Positions 35,832 to 44,167 of a stretch of 64,000 nt of DNA are shown in pieces. Both the position numbers and the translations under genes were made by a program. The DNA lies in contig OY970337.1 of assembly GCA_963717475.1 (NCBI GenBank), forward strand, positions 2,108,001 through 2,172,000. The letters are read 5' to 3'. Position 1 is the stretch's first letter; each line of letters starts with the position of its first letter. This DNA comes from AC-32 sp963717475 (GTDB lineage Bacteria > Actinomycetota > Thermoleophilia > Gaiellales > Gaiellaceae). The notes under the pieces were generated by a model. It was not told where the DNA came from, did not search any database, and saw only the letters and a list, made by a program, of their open reading frames with translations.

Positions 35832-37715
35832 ATGGCCGTCGTCACCGCTTCCAGCCTCCGCAAGGAGATCGCGGGCTCGCTGCTCTTCGAGGGCGTCTCG
35901 TTCTCGGTCGAGCGGCGCGACCGGCTCTCGCTCTCCGGCCCGAACGGGGCCGGCAAGACGACCCTGCTCCGGATGCTCGCCGGCGAGACCGAGGTTCACG
36001 GCGGCGAGCTCGCCTTCGCCAAGGGCACGCGGATGGCGCTGCACGACCAGCGCCCGCCCTTGCAGCGCGGCCTGAGCTTGCGCGAATACGCGCTCTCGGG
36101 CGCCGCCGATCTCGTCGCGACCGAGGAGGAGCTGCGCACCCTCGAGCGGGCGATGGCGTCCGGCGACCACGGCCCCGCGATGCTGCGGCGCTACGCCGAG
36201 GCCCAGACTCGACTCGAGCACGCAGGTGGCTACGACTGGCGCGAGCGCGCGGCCCGCGTCCTGCGAGGCCTCGGCTTCGGCGAGTCGGAGCTCGACCGGC
36301 CGCTCGACACGTTCTCCGGTGGCGAGCTCACCCGTGCGTCCTTGGCGCGCGCGCTCGCGGGCGATCCCGACCTGCTGCTGCTCGACGAGCCGACGAACCA
36401 CCTCGACGTCGAGAATCTCGAGTGGCTCGAGCAGGAGCTGCAGTCCCTCGACGCGGCGGTCATCCTCGTGGCGCACGACCGCTGGTTCCTCGAGGCGGTG
36501 ACGACGGCCGTGCTCGAGCTCGAGGCCGGCCGCTCGCTCTTCTTCGCCGGCCCGTGGCACGCGTGGCGGCGCGAGAAAGCGGCGCGGGCAGCTGCAGCCG
36601 CGAGGACGGCGGAGCGCGTGGGCGTCGACATCGCCCGGCTCGAACGCTTCGTGGAGCGCTTCCGCTACAAGAAGTCCAAGGCGAAGCAGGCCCAGGCGAA
36701 GCTGACGCAGATCGGACGCCTACAGCAGGAGCGCGCCCAGGCGGCCGGCGAGTACGAGCTGCTCACGCGCCGGAGCAAATCGCTCGGCTTCGACTTCCTC
36801 AAGCCGGCGCGAAGCGGGCGGACGGTCGTCGAGGCCGGCGGGCTCGAGGTCAAGGCGGGCGACAAGGAGCTGCTGCACGATGCGTCGTTCGCGGTCGAGC
36901 GCGGCGAGCACGTCGGCCTCGTCGGGCCGAACGGATCGGGCAAGACGACGCTGCTCGAGACGATCCTCGAGCAGCGCGAGCAGGTCAGCGGGACGGTGCG
37001 GATGGGCTACGGCGTCGAGGCCGCGTACTTCTCGCAGCACGAGGTCGAGCTCGACGAGCGCGGCAGCGTCCTCGACTGCGCGCAGCGCGCGACGGGGCTG
37101 TCGCGGCCGCAGGCGCAGTCTCTGCTCGGGAAGTTCCTCTTCTCCGGCTGGGAAGCGCACGAGAAGCCGGTCGTCGCTCTGTCGGGTGGCGAGCGGAGGC
37201 GGCTCGCATTGGCGCTGGTCGTCGCGTCCGGCTCGAACTTCCTCGTCCTCGACGAGCCCACGAACCACCTCGACCTCGAGAGCCGCGAGGCGCTCGAGGA
37301 GGCGCTGGACGCGTTTCCCGGGACCGTCCTCCTGGTCTCCCACGACCGCGCCCTGCTCGACGCGGTCGCGACGCGGCTGCTTGCGATCGAAGACCAGACG
37401 GTGCGCTCGTACGACGGGGGCTGGGCGGACTACGTGCGGACCCAGGCTGAGGAGGCGGCTCCGGCCGAGGAGGCGCCGCCGAAGATCGAGAAGCAACCGA
37501 AGAAGGCGCCACCACCGCCGAAGAAGAAGGGGCCAACGCGACTCGACCGGATCGAGGCCGAGATCGCGACGCGCGAGGCGAAGGTTGCCGAGCTCGAGCG
37601 CCAACTCGCCGAGGACTGGTCCGACGTCGACACGGTCGCCGCGCACCGCCGCGTGCGCGACGAGCTGCAGGCGCTCTTGACCGAGTGGGAGGAGCTCTTC
37701 GAGAGCTCTCGCTAG
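35832..37715 (+). CDS. ABC-F family ATPase (translation factor / ribosome protection type)
   Basis: The 627-residue protein has two ABC domains and no membrane segments. Walker A sequences are SGPNGAGKTTLLR (near residue 35) and GPNGSGKTTLLE (near 362). Signatures are FSGGELTRAS and LSGGERRRLA, and Walker B sequences are LLLLDEPTNHLD and LVLDEPTNHLD. The linker between domains holds the basic FRYKKSKAKQAQAKL. The C-terminus is a Lys/Pro-rich spacer followed by a coiled coil (IEAEIATREAKVAELERQLA). ABC-F proteins act at the ribosomal E site. The reading frame is open further upstream, but ATG 35832 starts the domain. Confidence 0.93.
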   Translation: MAVVTASSLRKEIAGSLLFEGVSFSVERRDRLSLSGPNGAGKTTLLRMLAGETEVHGGELAFAKGTRMALHDQRPPLQRGLSLREYALSGAADLVATEEELRTLERAMASGDHGPAMLRRYAEAQTRLEHAGGYDWRERAARVLRGLGFGESELDRPLDTFSGGELTRASLARALAGDPDLLLLDEPTNHLDVENLEWLEQELQSLDAAVILVAHDRWFLEAVTTAVLELEAGRSLFFAGPWHAWRREKAARAAAAARTAERVGVDIARLERFVERFRYKKSKAKQAQAKLTQIGRLQQERAQAAGEYELLTRRSKSLGFDFLKPARSGRTVVEAGGLEVKAGDKELLHDASFAVERGEHVGLVGPNGSGKTTLLETILEQREQVSGTVRMGYGVEAAYFSQHEVELDERGSVLDCAQRATGLSRPQAQSLLGKFLFSGWEAHEKPVVALSGGERRRLALALVVASGSNFLVLDEPTNHLDLESREALEEALDAFPGTVLLVSHDRALLDAVATRLLAIEDQTVRSYDGGWADYVRTQAEEAAPAEEAPPKIEKQPKKAPPPPKKKGPTRLDRIEAEIATREAKVAELERQLAEDWSDVDTVAAHRRVRDELQALLTEWEELFESSR

Positions 37716-37721
37716 GCGCGC

Positions 37722-38291
37722 CTACGGCTCGTCGAAGGTCGCGATCAGCGCTTCGGCGACGACGCGCATCGGTCTTCCCGAGAGCTGGCTGGCCTTGCGG
37801 AGGCGGGCGAAGGCGTCCGGTTCGCTGAGACCTTCGCGCTCCATCAGCAGCCCCTTTGCGCGCTCGATCGCCTTGCGCGCGGCGAGGGCCTCGGCGAGGG
37901 AGTCGGCTTGCTCGCGGAGCGCGCTGAGCTCCTCGTAGCGCGCGCGGGCGGTGCGGATCGCCGGCAGCAGGTCCTGCTCGCGGAACGGTTTGACGAGGTA
38001 GCCGAAGACGCCCGCCTCGACCGCCCGCGAGACGAGCTCGTCCTGCTCGTAGGCCGTCACCATCACGATCGGGATCGGCCGCTCATCGAGGATTCGGCGC
38101 GCCGCCTCGATCCCGTCGAGCCGCGGCATCTTCACGTCGAGGACGGCGAGGTCAGGCTCCTCGGAGCGCGCGAGCTCGACGGCCTCGAGCCCGTCGCGGG
38201 CTTCCGCGCAGACCTCGAACCCGGCGCGCTCGAGCAGCTCGCGCAGGTCGAGCCGGATGATCGTCTCGTCCTCGGCAACCAGGATCCGCAC
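37722..38291 (-). CDS. ANTAR-domain response regulator (PdtaR-like antiterminator)
   Basis: The 189-residue protein has an N-terminal receiver domain: acidic pocket AEDETII, phosphoacceptor Asp in LAVLDVKMPRLDGI, Thr in IVMVTAY, Lys in YLVKPF. A coiled coil follows (ELSALREQADSLAEALAARK), then the ANTAR domain (AIERAKGLLMEREGLSEPDA, FARLRKASQLSGRPMR). ANTAR proteins bind tandem hexaloop RNA hairpins and prevent terminator folding. GTG 38291 was chosen. The kinase lies upstream on the same strand, separated by a structured 163-base leader. Candidate targets in this window are the glnII and glnA leaders. Confidence 0.92.
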   Translation of the reverse strand: MRILVAEDETIIRLDLRELLERAGFEVCAEARDGLEAVELARSEEPDLAVLDVKMPRLDGIEAARRILDERPIPIVMVTAYEQDELVSRAVEAGVFGYLVKPFREQDLLPAIRTARARYEELSALREQADSLAEALAARKAIERAKGLLMEREGLSEPDAFARLRKASQLSGRPMRVVAEALIATFDEP

Positions 38292-38454
38292 GACCGGATC
38301 GTAGACCGCGCCCGGACGAGTCCCGCCCTCGCGCGCGCACACACGCGCGACCCCACCCTGGGTGGGGAGTTCGTCCACCCGCCACCCGCGGTGAGCGTAA
38401 CCGCGAAAAACGCGCGTGTGTGAAACAGAATCGGGTCGAATCAGGAACTTTTGG
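38292..38454 (-). promoter_or_regulatory. Structured leader between the histidine kinase and ANTAR regulator genes
   Basis: The 163-base gap has several stems on the minus strand. One is CGCGGT/ACCGCG with a seven-base loop near 38384-38402. Another is a near-perfect palindrome at 38351-38367 (CCCCACCC/GGGTGGGG). A third is a 6-bp CGCGCG stem with hexaloop TGTGTG at 38332-38349. They could terminate kinase transcription or control the regulator. The hexaloop has G at position 4 but lacks A at position 1, so it is at best a poor ANTAR site. Confidence 0.4.
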
Positions 38455-39861
38455 TCAGGCGGGGAAGGCGACTTCCGCGCGGAGGCCGCCGTTCGAGTCG
38501 AGCGACAGTCGTCCGCCGAGCTCTTCCTCGACGAGCGCGCGCACGATCGACAGCCCCGTCCCCGTCGCGGGGTCGCCGTCGATGCCGCCGCCGTCGTCGG
38601 CGATCGCCAGCACGACCTCCCCGTCCCGCCGCGCCAGCTCGACCCGCACGGACTCACCGCCGTGCTCCAAAGCGTTCTGGAGGAGCTCCGAGAAGACCAG
38701 CGCCAGCGCCGTCGCGCGGTTGCCCGCCAGCGACACCGGCTCGAGCTCGGCGGACACAGATTTCGCGGCGCCGAGCCCCTGCACGAGCATCGCCCGCAGC
38801 CGCTCGAGCAGGTCGGCGAGCTCGACGTCGTCCTCGCGCTGCTCGGTCAGCACCTCGTGCACGGCCGCGATCGCGAGGATCCGGTTGACCGAGTCGTCCA
38901 GCGCCTTGCGCGCGTCGACGCCGTCCGTCCGCGCCTGCAGGCGCAGCAAGGACGCGACGGTCTGCAGGTTGTTCTTGACCCGGTGGTGGATCTCTTGCGC
39001 GAGGACGCCCCGCATGACGGCCCGTCCGTGCTGCAAAGCGACGGCTGCGTGGTGCGCGATCGACGCGAGCAGTGCCTTCTCCTGCTCGGTGAACGGCTTG
39101 TCGCGGTCGCAGACGAGCTCACCGATCTGCCGGCGCTTCCAGCGCAACGGCAGGCGGATCGCGTACTCGCCGGCCCGCCCCTCGGGCTTGGCGACCTTGC
39201 CGTCCTCGAGCACGAGGGCCGCGCCCGTCGCCCCGACCGCCTCGATCGTGGTCTGGACAATCGCCTCGAGCGATTCCTCGAGGTAGAGCGACTCCGAGAC
39301 GGCCTCCGAGATCCGCGCGAGCGCCTCGAGCTCCGAGACCCGCGCCTGCGCGTCGGCGTACAGCTTCGCGTGCTCGATCGTCTGCGCGACCTGAGCCGCA
39401 ATCGCAAGCAGCAGGTCGATCTCGGCCGCCGAGAACTCCCGTGGCTCCCGCGTGCGCACGTTCACAGCCCCGGCCAGCTTCGTCCGCGCCAGGATCGGCA
39501 CCGCCAGGATCGACTCGTACTCGTCCTCCTGCAGGTTCGGGAACGCCTTGAAGCGCTCGTCCAGGTGCGCCTGCGCGGGGATCATCACCGGCGCGCGCGT
39601 CTCTGCCGCGGTGCCCGTGATCCCCTCGCCCGGACGCATCCGCGGCCTGCCCGTCATCTCCTCGACGCGTGTTCCGTGGGTCGCGCGCAGCACGAGCTCG
39701 TCCCCGTGCTCGTCGTAGAGGTAGACGAAGCACGCATCGGCCTCGAGCGCGTCCGCGACCTTGCTCGCGACGAGCGACAGGACCTCCTCGAGGTCGAGCG
39801 TCGAGTTGACCGCGGCGATCGTCTCGGTCAGGAGACGCAGGTGCCGCCCGGTCTCGTCCAT
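38455..39861 (-). CDS. Soluble sensor histidine kinase, GAF-GAF-HisKA_2-HATPase (PdtaS/EutW-like)
   Basis: The 468-residue protein has no membrane segment. GAF 1 lies at about residues 10-155 (VASKVADALEADACFVYLYD, ILAVPILARTKLAGAVNVRT). GAF-like 2 lies at about 175-275 (LPLRWKRRQIGELVCDRDKP). The phosphoacceptor His is in QEIHHRVKNNLQTVASLLRL, typical of HisKA_2 kinases that partner ANTAR regulators. The ATPase domain has ELLQNALEHGG (N box), IADDGGGID (G1) and GTGLSIVRAL (G2). It likely senses a cytoplasmic small molecule or redox signal and phosphorylates the neighbouring regulator. Confidence 0.92.
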   Translation of the reverse strand: MDETGRHLRLLTETIAAVNSTLDLEEVLSLVASKVADALEADACFVYLYDEHGDELVLRATHGTRVEEMTGRPRMRPGEGITGTAAETRAPVMIPAQAHLDERFKAFPNLQEDEYESILAVPILARTKLAGAVNVRTREPREFSAAEIDLLLAIAAQVAQTIEHAKLYADAQARVSELEALARISEAVSESLYLEESLEAIVQTTIEAVGATGAALVLEDGKVAKPEGRAGEYAIRLPLRWKRRQIGELVCDRDKPFTEQEKALLASIAHHAAVALQHGRAVMRGVLAQEIHHRVKNNLQTVASLLRLQARTDGVDARKALDDSVNRILAIAAVHEVLTEQREDDVELADLLERLRAMLVQGLGAAKSVSAELEPVSLAGNRATALALVFSELLQNALEHGGESVRVELARRDGEVVLAIADDGGGIDGDPATGTGLSIVRALVEEELGGRLSLDSNGGLRAEVAFPA

Positions 39862-39879
39862 CGTGCCAAGATAGCGCCC

Positions 39880-40359
39880 TTGTCCCGCTACGACTGGCTC
39901 CTCTTCCTTCACGTCACTGGCGCGTTTCTCCTGGTCGGAGGCGCCGTGATCGCCGGCGCGCTCAACATCGCTGCCCTGCGCAGCGGCCGGCGCCCGAGCG
40001 AGATCCTGCTGCTTTTCGGGCTGATCAGGAGGATCGCAGTCCCCGCCATTGGAGTCGGCACGCTGCTCCTGTTCGTGTTCGGGCTCTGGCTCGTGCACGA
40101 GGCCGGCTACGGCTACGGCGACGGCTGGATCGTGACGGCGATCATCCTGCTGATCCTCGGCAACGCGATCGGCGGCTATGCCGGTAGCCGCGACCGGCGC
40201 ACCGCCGAGTACGCGCAGCAGCTCGCCGCCCAGGGAGATGCACCGAGCGCGGAGCTCCAGGCGCGCGTTCGCGACCCGATCAGCCTCGCCGGGAGCTACG
40301 GCAGCGGCCTGATCCTCGTGGCGCTGCTCGCGATCATGATCTGGAAGCCGGGAGCCTGA
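39880..40359 (+). CDS. DUF2269-like four-helix membrane protein
   Basis: The TTG start at 39880 gives 159 residues: SRYDWLLFLHVTGAFLLVGG, IAVPAIGVGTLLLFVFGLWL, WIVTAIILLILGNAIGGYAG and GSGLILVALLAIMIWKPG are hydrophobic helices. The early HVTGAFLLVGG pattern (His plus Gly) matches the DUF2269/CopD-like family of integral membrane proteins with unknown function. It is 18 bases from the divergent kinase start and overlaps the next, similar gene by one base. Confidence 0.75.
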   Translation: MSRYDWLLFLHVTGAFLLVGGAVIAGALNIAALRSGRRPSEILLLFGLIRRIAVPAIGVGTLLLFVFGLWLVHEAGYGYGDGWIVTAIILLILGNAIGGYAGSRDRRTAEYAQQLAAQGDAPSAELQARVRDPISLAGSYGSGLILVALLAIMIWKPGA

Positions 40360-40802
40360 TGCTCGCCACGATCCGGCCCGACAGCTGGAATCTGCCGCTC
40401 TTCGTGCACGTCCTCGGCGCGACCCTCCTCTTCGGCACCACCGCCACGGTCGCGATCGCGGGCTTCACCGCACGCGCCCGGCGCGAGCACTCGGCGCTGC
40501 TCGCGCGCATAGTTCTGAGGACGTTCCTGTTCGGCGTGCTTCCCAGCTGGATCCTGATGCGGGCGGGAGCGGCATGGATCGGAAACAAGGAGTTCCCGGA
40601 CAAGGCGCCCGGCTGGGTCGACGTCGGCTTCCTGGTATCCGAGCCGGGAGCGCTTCTCCTGATCATCGTCGGGATCCTCGCGTGGCTGTCCTCCCGCAAG
40701 CAGGGCGTCGGGCGGGCGGCGGCAGCCGTCCCGGTCCTGGCGAGCATCTACGTGGTCGCTCTCGGCGTCGCGTGGTTCGCGATGTCCGCGAAGCCCTCGT
40801 AA
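40359..40802 (+). CDS. Second DUF2269-like membrane protein, coupled to the previous gene
   Basis: The 147 residues include four helices and the shared family opening WNLPLFVHVLGATLLFGTT. WILMRAGAAWIGN and VGFLVSEPGALLLIIVGILA follow. The start overlaps the previous stop (TGATG). The two proteins share the His-containing first helix and likely form a heteromeric membrane complex (inference). Confidence 0.75.
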   Translation: MLATIRPDSWNLPLFVHVLGATLLFGTTATVAIAGFTARARREHSALLARIVLRTFLFGVLPSWILMRAGAAWIGNKEFPDKAPGWVDVGFLVSEPGALLLIIVGILAWLSSRKQGVGRAAAAVPVLASIYVVALGVAWFAMSAKPS

Positions 40803-40859
40803 CAAAAGCTTTACCGCGTCCGCAGATTGCGCTTTCACGCGGCGGGTACGGTCGCGCCG

Positions 40860-41114
40860 ATGTCGGTCCCGCCCTCCGCGCTCCTCCAGACGCCCGGGTT
40901 CCTCGTCGCCGATTCGAACGGCCGGCTCGTCGGGCGCGTCGAGTGCGCGATGTACGGCACGCAGCCGGAGATCCCGGACGCGCTCGCCGTGCGGAAGGGC
41001 TTCTTCGCGCGGCGGCGGCACCTCGTCCCTGCCGACGTCGTCGACCAGATCGACGGCCGCAGCGGCGTGGTCGGCCTCTCGGTCGGCCGCGAGTCGCTCA
41101 GAAGCTTTCTTTAG
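40860..41114 (+). CDS. Small PRC-barrel-like hypothetical protein
   Basis: ATG 40860 starts an 84-residue protein: LLQTPGFLVADSNGRLVGRV, MYGTQPEIPDALAVR, then FFARRRHLVPADVVDQIDG and VGLSVGRESLRSFL. The strand pattern (GFLVADSNGRLVGRV, HLVPADVVD) resembles a PRC-barrel domain, used in RNA or envelope proteins. It is a separate transcription unit preceded by 57 bases. Confidence in the fold is modest. Confidence 0.6.
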   Translation: MSVPPSALLQTPGFLVADSNGRLVGRVECAMYGTQPEIPDALAVRKGFFARRRHLVPADVVDQIDGRSGVVGLSVGRESLRSFL

Positions 41115-41310
41115 ACCAAGAACGACCACGAGCTGCGGTTTCCCAGCAGCTCGCGGTCGGCCGTCAGTTCGATCTCGCCAAGCCGCAGAAGTGGCGAGAC
41201 CGTGCACTTGATTGTCTCACAGCTCGAATAGGTGGTGACGCTGAGCGGCGCGAACCTTCCGCTCCCAGCGTAAGCCGACAACTTCAGCAGGTCGTGGTCG
41301 TCGTGGAGAC
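41115..41310. other. Intergenic stretch between convergent genes
   Basis: There is no well-supported gene here. On the minus strand a short frame encodes SAYAGSGRFAPLSVTTYSSC followed by about 35 more residues, ending at 41111, but it lacks a good start and ribosome site. Codon use is plausible, so it could be the tail of a small exported peptide or a remnant. Confidence 0.3.
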
Positions 41311-42036
41311 CTATGTGCAACCGCCGGTCACGACCGAGGTGGGAACTCCGGTCGACCGGTGCCCGCTGCGGTCGTAATTGACGATCGTGTAGCGGTAGGC
41401 CGTGCACGGGCGCGAGGAGACGTCGCGGAAGCTTGTGGCGTGGCCCCGGAAGACGACCGTGGCCCGTTGCCGATCGCCAAGGGCCCGCAGCACGACCACG
41501 TGGCTGGAACCGGCCGGCCGCTGCCAGGCGATGCTGACGCTGGGACCCGCGACCTTGGCCGCGACTCCAAGGACGTTCACCGCCCAGAGTCGCCTCTGGG
41601 GACGCTGCGCCACACCGGCCGGCGCCCGGCTGGCCTGCGCGTGCCTGGTCGCACGCGGTCTCGCCTGCTTCTCGCCGCGGGCGGTCTGTGGAGGCGAGGC
41701 CGTGCGAACCTCGAGGACGCCTGACTGCGCCGGATGCCCGCGTCGAAGGAAGCCTCCCAGGGCCGCCCCGACGGCGAACATGACCGCTGCGAACGCGACC
41801 GTCCGCGGCCAGCGCCGCCTGGGTCGCGCCGGCGGCGGAACCAGGACGCTTCGGAGCTCTTCCCGCACGACCCGCTCCCGGTGCGCGTAGCGCTCGTCCG
41901 GCTCGGGGAGCAGCTTCCGCGCTTGCTCCGCGAGCACGGGATCGACGAGCACCAGCTCCGGGCTTATCGGGCCGAGGTGCTCTGCTCGCCGCTCGTCCGC
42001 GCGCGGCAGCTGCTGGACGACTGGGCGCTCGTCCAT
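41311..42036 (-). CDS. Membrane-anchored protein with extracellular beta domain
   Basis: ATG 42036 gives 241 residues. The cytoplasmic N-terminus includes LVDPVLAEQARKLLPEPDER and a basic patch. One membrane helix follows (TVAFAAVMFAVGAALGGFL), then a Pro/Ala/Arg-rich linker. The C-terminal domain has VSIAWQRPAGSSHVVVLRAL, ATVVFRGHATSFRDVSSRPC and TAYRYTIVNYDRSGH, the pattern of an FN3-like sandwich with two Cys that could pair. The upstream extension of the frame is antisense to the GH5 leader and was not used. Function is unknown. Confidence 0.65.
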   Translation of the reverse strand: MDERPVVQQLPRADERRAEHLGPISPELVLVDPVLAEQARKLLPEPDERYAHRERVVREELRSVLVPPPARPRRRWPRTVAFAAVMFAVGAALGGFLRRGHPAQSGVLEVRTASPPQTARGEKQARPRATRHAQASRAPAGVAQRPQRRLWAVNVLGVAAKVAGPSVSIAWQRPAGSSHVVVLRALGDRQRATVVFRGHATSFRDVSSRPCTAYRYTIVNYDRSGHRSTGVPTSVVTGGCT

Positions 42037-42277
42037 CGCGACAGTCTTGCAGGCGCCTCCAGTCGAGGGGCGGAAAATCCCGCTGTCAGCGCTCGATTGT
42101 GTTGGCAAACGCTGGTACTCCGAGACAGCAGCCGGTCGATCCGTTAAAAGGCAGCCTTCACGTCCACAAGCCAGAGGCCAGCTGGCGGAGGATCGGGTCC
42201 GAGGGCCAGTCGGACCCGTCCGCGCTCCGAGATGGAGCGATGGTGGGCCGCCCAGCTCGCCCGGAAACGGAGGGGGA
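42037..42277 (+). promoter_or_regulatory. Upstream region of the GH5 gene with two tandem hairpins
   Basis: The region is 241 bases between divergent starts. A 9-bp stem at 42194-42202/42210-42218 with a seven-base loop is followed by a 6-bp stem at 42223-42228/42234-42239 with loop GAGAT. GGAGGGGG at 42269-42276 serves ATG 42278. I do not recognise a known riboswitch consensus; the hairpins may be regulatory or stabilise the leader. Confidence 0.4.
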
Positions 42278-44167
42278 ATGAGAGCCGTGCCCGCGTTCGG
42301 AAGCACGCCGAGGATCGCCCAGCTTCGAACTCACATCGGATTCGTAGTCCTCTCCCTGTTCCTCGGCCTGACGGTCTCCGGTGCGGGAGGCGCCCTGAGC
42401 GCTCTGCCGCCGGCGGGGGCTGTCGCAAGCGCGAGCACCTACGGATCGACGCTCACCGTTCCACGGCCGGCCACGACGGCGGGCGGCGACGTGCTGATCG
42501 CGTCCGTCGATGCACGTCTGTCGAGCACCGGCTCGATCACGCCTCCCGCCGGCTGGGGCCTGATCAGGAGCGACGCCAGCTCACCCGGCTACTCCGCACT
42601 CACGCAGGCGCTGTACTACAAGGTCGCAGGCCCATCCGAGCCGGCCAGCTACAGCTGGTCGTTCGGTTCGCAGATGGCTGCTGCGGGAGCTGTGATCGAC
42701 GTCAAGAACGTCGACCCGACCTCACCCGTGGACTCGCACAGCGGCGCCTTCACGCCGCGCAGCAGCACGATCGTCGCTCCCTCGGTAACCACCAGCTCCG
42801 CAGGTGACATGATCTTCGGCTTCTTCGGTGACAGTTCGAGCCACGCGATCCGGCCACCGACTGTCATGACCGAGGAGTTCGACGTCGACTGGTCGAGCAG
42901 GAGCTCGGCTCTCGACGGCGAGGGCGCGGCCTACATCCAGTCCAGCGCAGGGGCAACGGGCACCCTCGTTGCGCGCACGGGAGATCACCCGAACAGCTCG
43001 ATAGGCCAGCTCCTGGCCCTGCGGATGGCCGCCGCTCCTCCTCCGCCTCCTCCTCCGCCGCCTCCGCCTCCACCACCGCCGCCTCCACCACCGCCGCCGC
43101 CTCCACCACCGCCACCCCCGCCGCCTCCGCCTCCCCCGCCTCCTCCACCACCACCGCCGCCGCCTCCACCACCACCGCCGCCTCCGCCGCCCCCGCCTCC
43201 CCCGACCGGCGGCCTGCACGTCTCCGGGAACCATCTGCTGGACGGGAACAACCAGCTCGTCCACCTGCGGGGTGTGAACTACTCGGGCACCGAGTACGCC
43301 TGCATCCAGGGCTGGGGGATCTTCGACGGGCCGAGCGACGCGGCATCAGTCCAGGCGCTCGCCTCCTGGCACGTCAACGTCGTCCACATGGGCCTGAACG
43401 AGGACTGCATCCTCGGCATCAACGGCGTCCAGTCCCAGTACGCAGGCGCCAACTACATGAACGCGATCGTCTCCTACGTCAACCTGCTGCACGCGCACGG
43501 GATCTACGCGGAGATCAGCCTGATGTGGGCGGCTCCCGGTACCCAGCGCGCGCTCGACCACCCGCCGATCCTCGACGCCGACCATGCTCCCGCGGCGCTC
43601 CAGGCGATCGGGAACGCCTTCAAGAACGATCCCAACACGTTCATCGGGCTGCAGTCCGAGCCACATGGCATCACCTGGGCCTGCTGGAAGAACGGCGGGA
43701 GCGACTGCTCGGTGGGCTACACGGCTCTCGGGATGCAGGGAGCGGTCAACGCCGTCCGCTCGACCGGCGCCACCAATCCGGTGACGGCCTCAGGGATCGA
43801 CTACGCCAACAACCTCACGCAGTGGCTGGCGAACCGGCCCTCCGATCCGGCCGGCCAGCTGATGGCAGAAGCGCACATCTACGGCGGCAACACCTGCTAC
43901 ACGCCGAGCTGTCTCAGCTCGCAGGTCGGACCCGTCGCGGCGCAGGTGCCGGTCGTGTTCGGCGAGTACGGCGAGACCTACGACGGGTCCAGCTGCGGCT
44001 CCACGAACACGGCCAACACCCTCAACTGGGCCGACACCAACGGGGTCGGCTACGAGGCCTGGACCTGGGACACATGGGGCAACTGCTCATCGCTGATCAG
44101 CGACTACAGCGGCACGCCCGCCAACGCCTACGGCACCTACGTGAGGAGCTACTACCTACAGCACTGA
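42278..44167 (+). CDS. Secreted GH5-type glycoside hydrolase (cellulase-like) with polyproline linker
   Basis: The 629-residue protein has a signal peptide (THIGFVVLSLFLGLTVSGAG) and an N-terminal about 220-residue beta domain (STLTVPRPATTAGGDVLIAS). Then comes a run of 56 consecutive prolines, followed by a catalytic TIM barrel (HVSGNHLLDGNNQLVHLRGV, WHVNVVHMGLNEDCI, HGIYAEISLMW). The acid/base Glu is in FIGLQSEPHGITW and the nucleophile Glu in PVVFGEYGETYDG. Family members cleave beta-1,4-glucans. The residue before the acid/base Glu is Ser rather than the usual Asn. It overlaps the convergent glnA by 12 bases. Confidence 0.85.
   Translation: MRAVPAFGSTPRIAQLRTHIGFVVLSLFLGLTVSGAGGALSALPPAGAVASASTYGSTLTVPRPATTAGGDVLIASVDARLSSTGSITPPAGWGLIRSDASSPGYSALTQALYYKVAGPSEPASYSWSFGSQMAAAGAVIDVKNVDPTSPVDSHSGAFTPRSSTIVAPSVTTSSAGDMIFGFFGDSSSHAIRPPTVMTEEFDVDWSSRSSALDGEGAAYIQSSAGATGTLVARTGDHPNSSIGQLLALRMAAAPPPPPPPPPPPPPPPPPPPPPPPPPPPPPPPPPPPPPPPPPPPPPPPPPPPPPPPPTGGLHVSGNHLLDGNNQLVHLRGVNYSGTEYACIQGWGIFDGPSDAASVQALASWHVNVVHMGLNEDCILGINGVQSQYAGANYMNAIVSYVNLLHAHGIYAEISLMWAAPGTQRALDHPPILDADHAPAALQAIGNAFKNDPNTFIGLQSEPHGITWACWKNGGSDCSVGYTALGMQGAVNAVRSTGATNPVTASGIDYANNLTQWLANRPSDPAGQLMAEAHIYGGNTCYTPSCLSSQVGPVAAQVPVVFGEYGETYDGSSCGSTNTANTLNWADTNGVGYEAWTWDTWGNCSSLISDYSGTPANAYGTYVRSYYLQH
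43037..43204 (+). repeat. CCN tract encoding 56 consecutive prolines
   Basis: 168 bases of mixed CCT, CCG, CCA and CCC codons run in frame without interruption between the two domains of the GH5 protein. The mixture of codons shows it is not a single-unit simple repeat. The opposite strand reads as poly-glycine. Confidence 0.95.

Noticed and set aside
38332..38349. Hexaloop hairpin before the ANTAR regulator as an autoregulatory ANTAR site
   Set aside because: The loop TGTGTG lacks A at position 1, the stem is simple CG alternation, and no terminator overlaps it; kept only as part of a structured leader.
41111..41407. 98-residue minus-strand frame overlapping the membrane protein at 41311
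   Set aside because: Its first half is antisense-like filler overlapping a better gene and it has no ribosome site; only the last part looks protein-like.
42985..43251. Minus-strand frame encoding a long poly-glycine protein
   Set aside because: It is the exact complement of the proline codons in the GH5 linker; it has no ribosome site or other domain.
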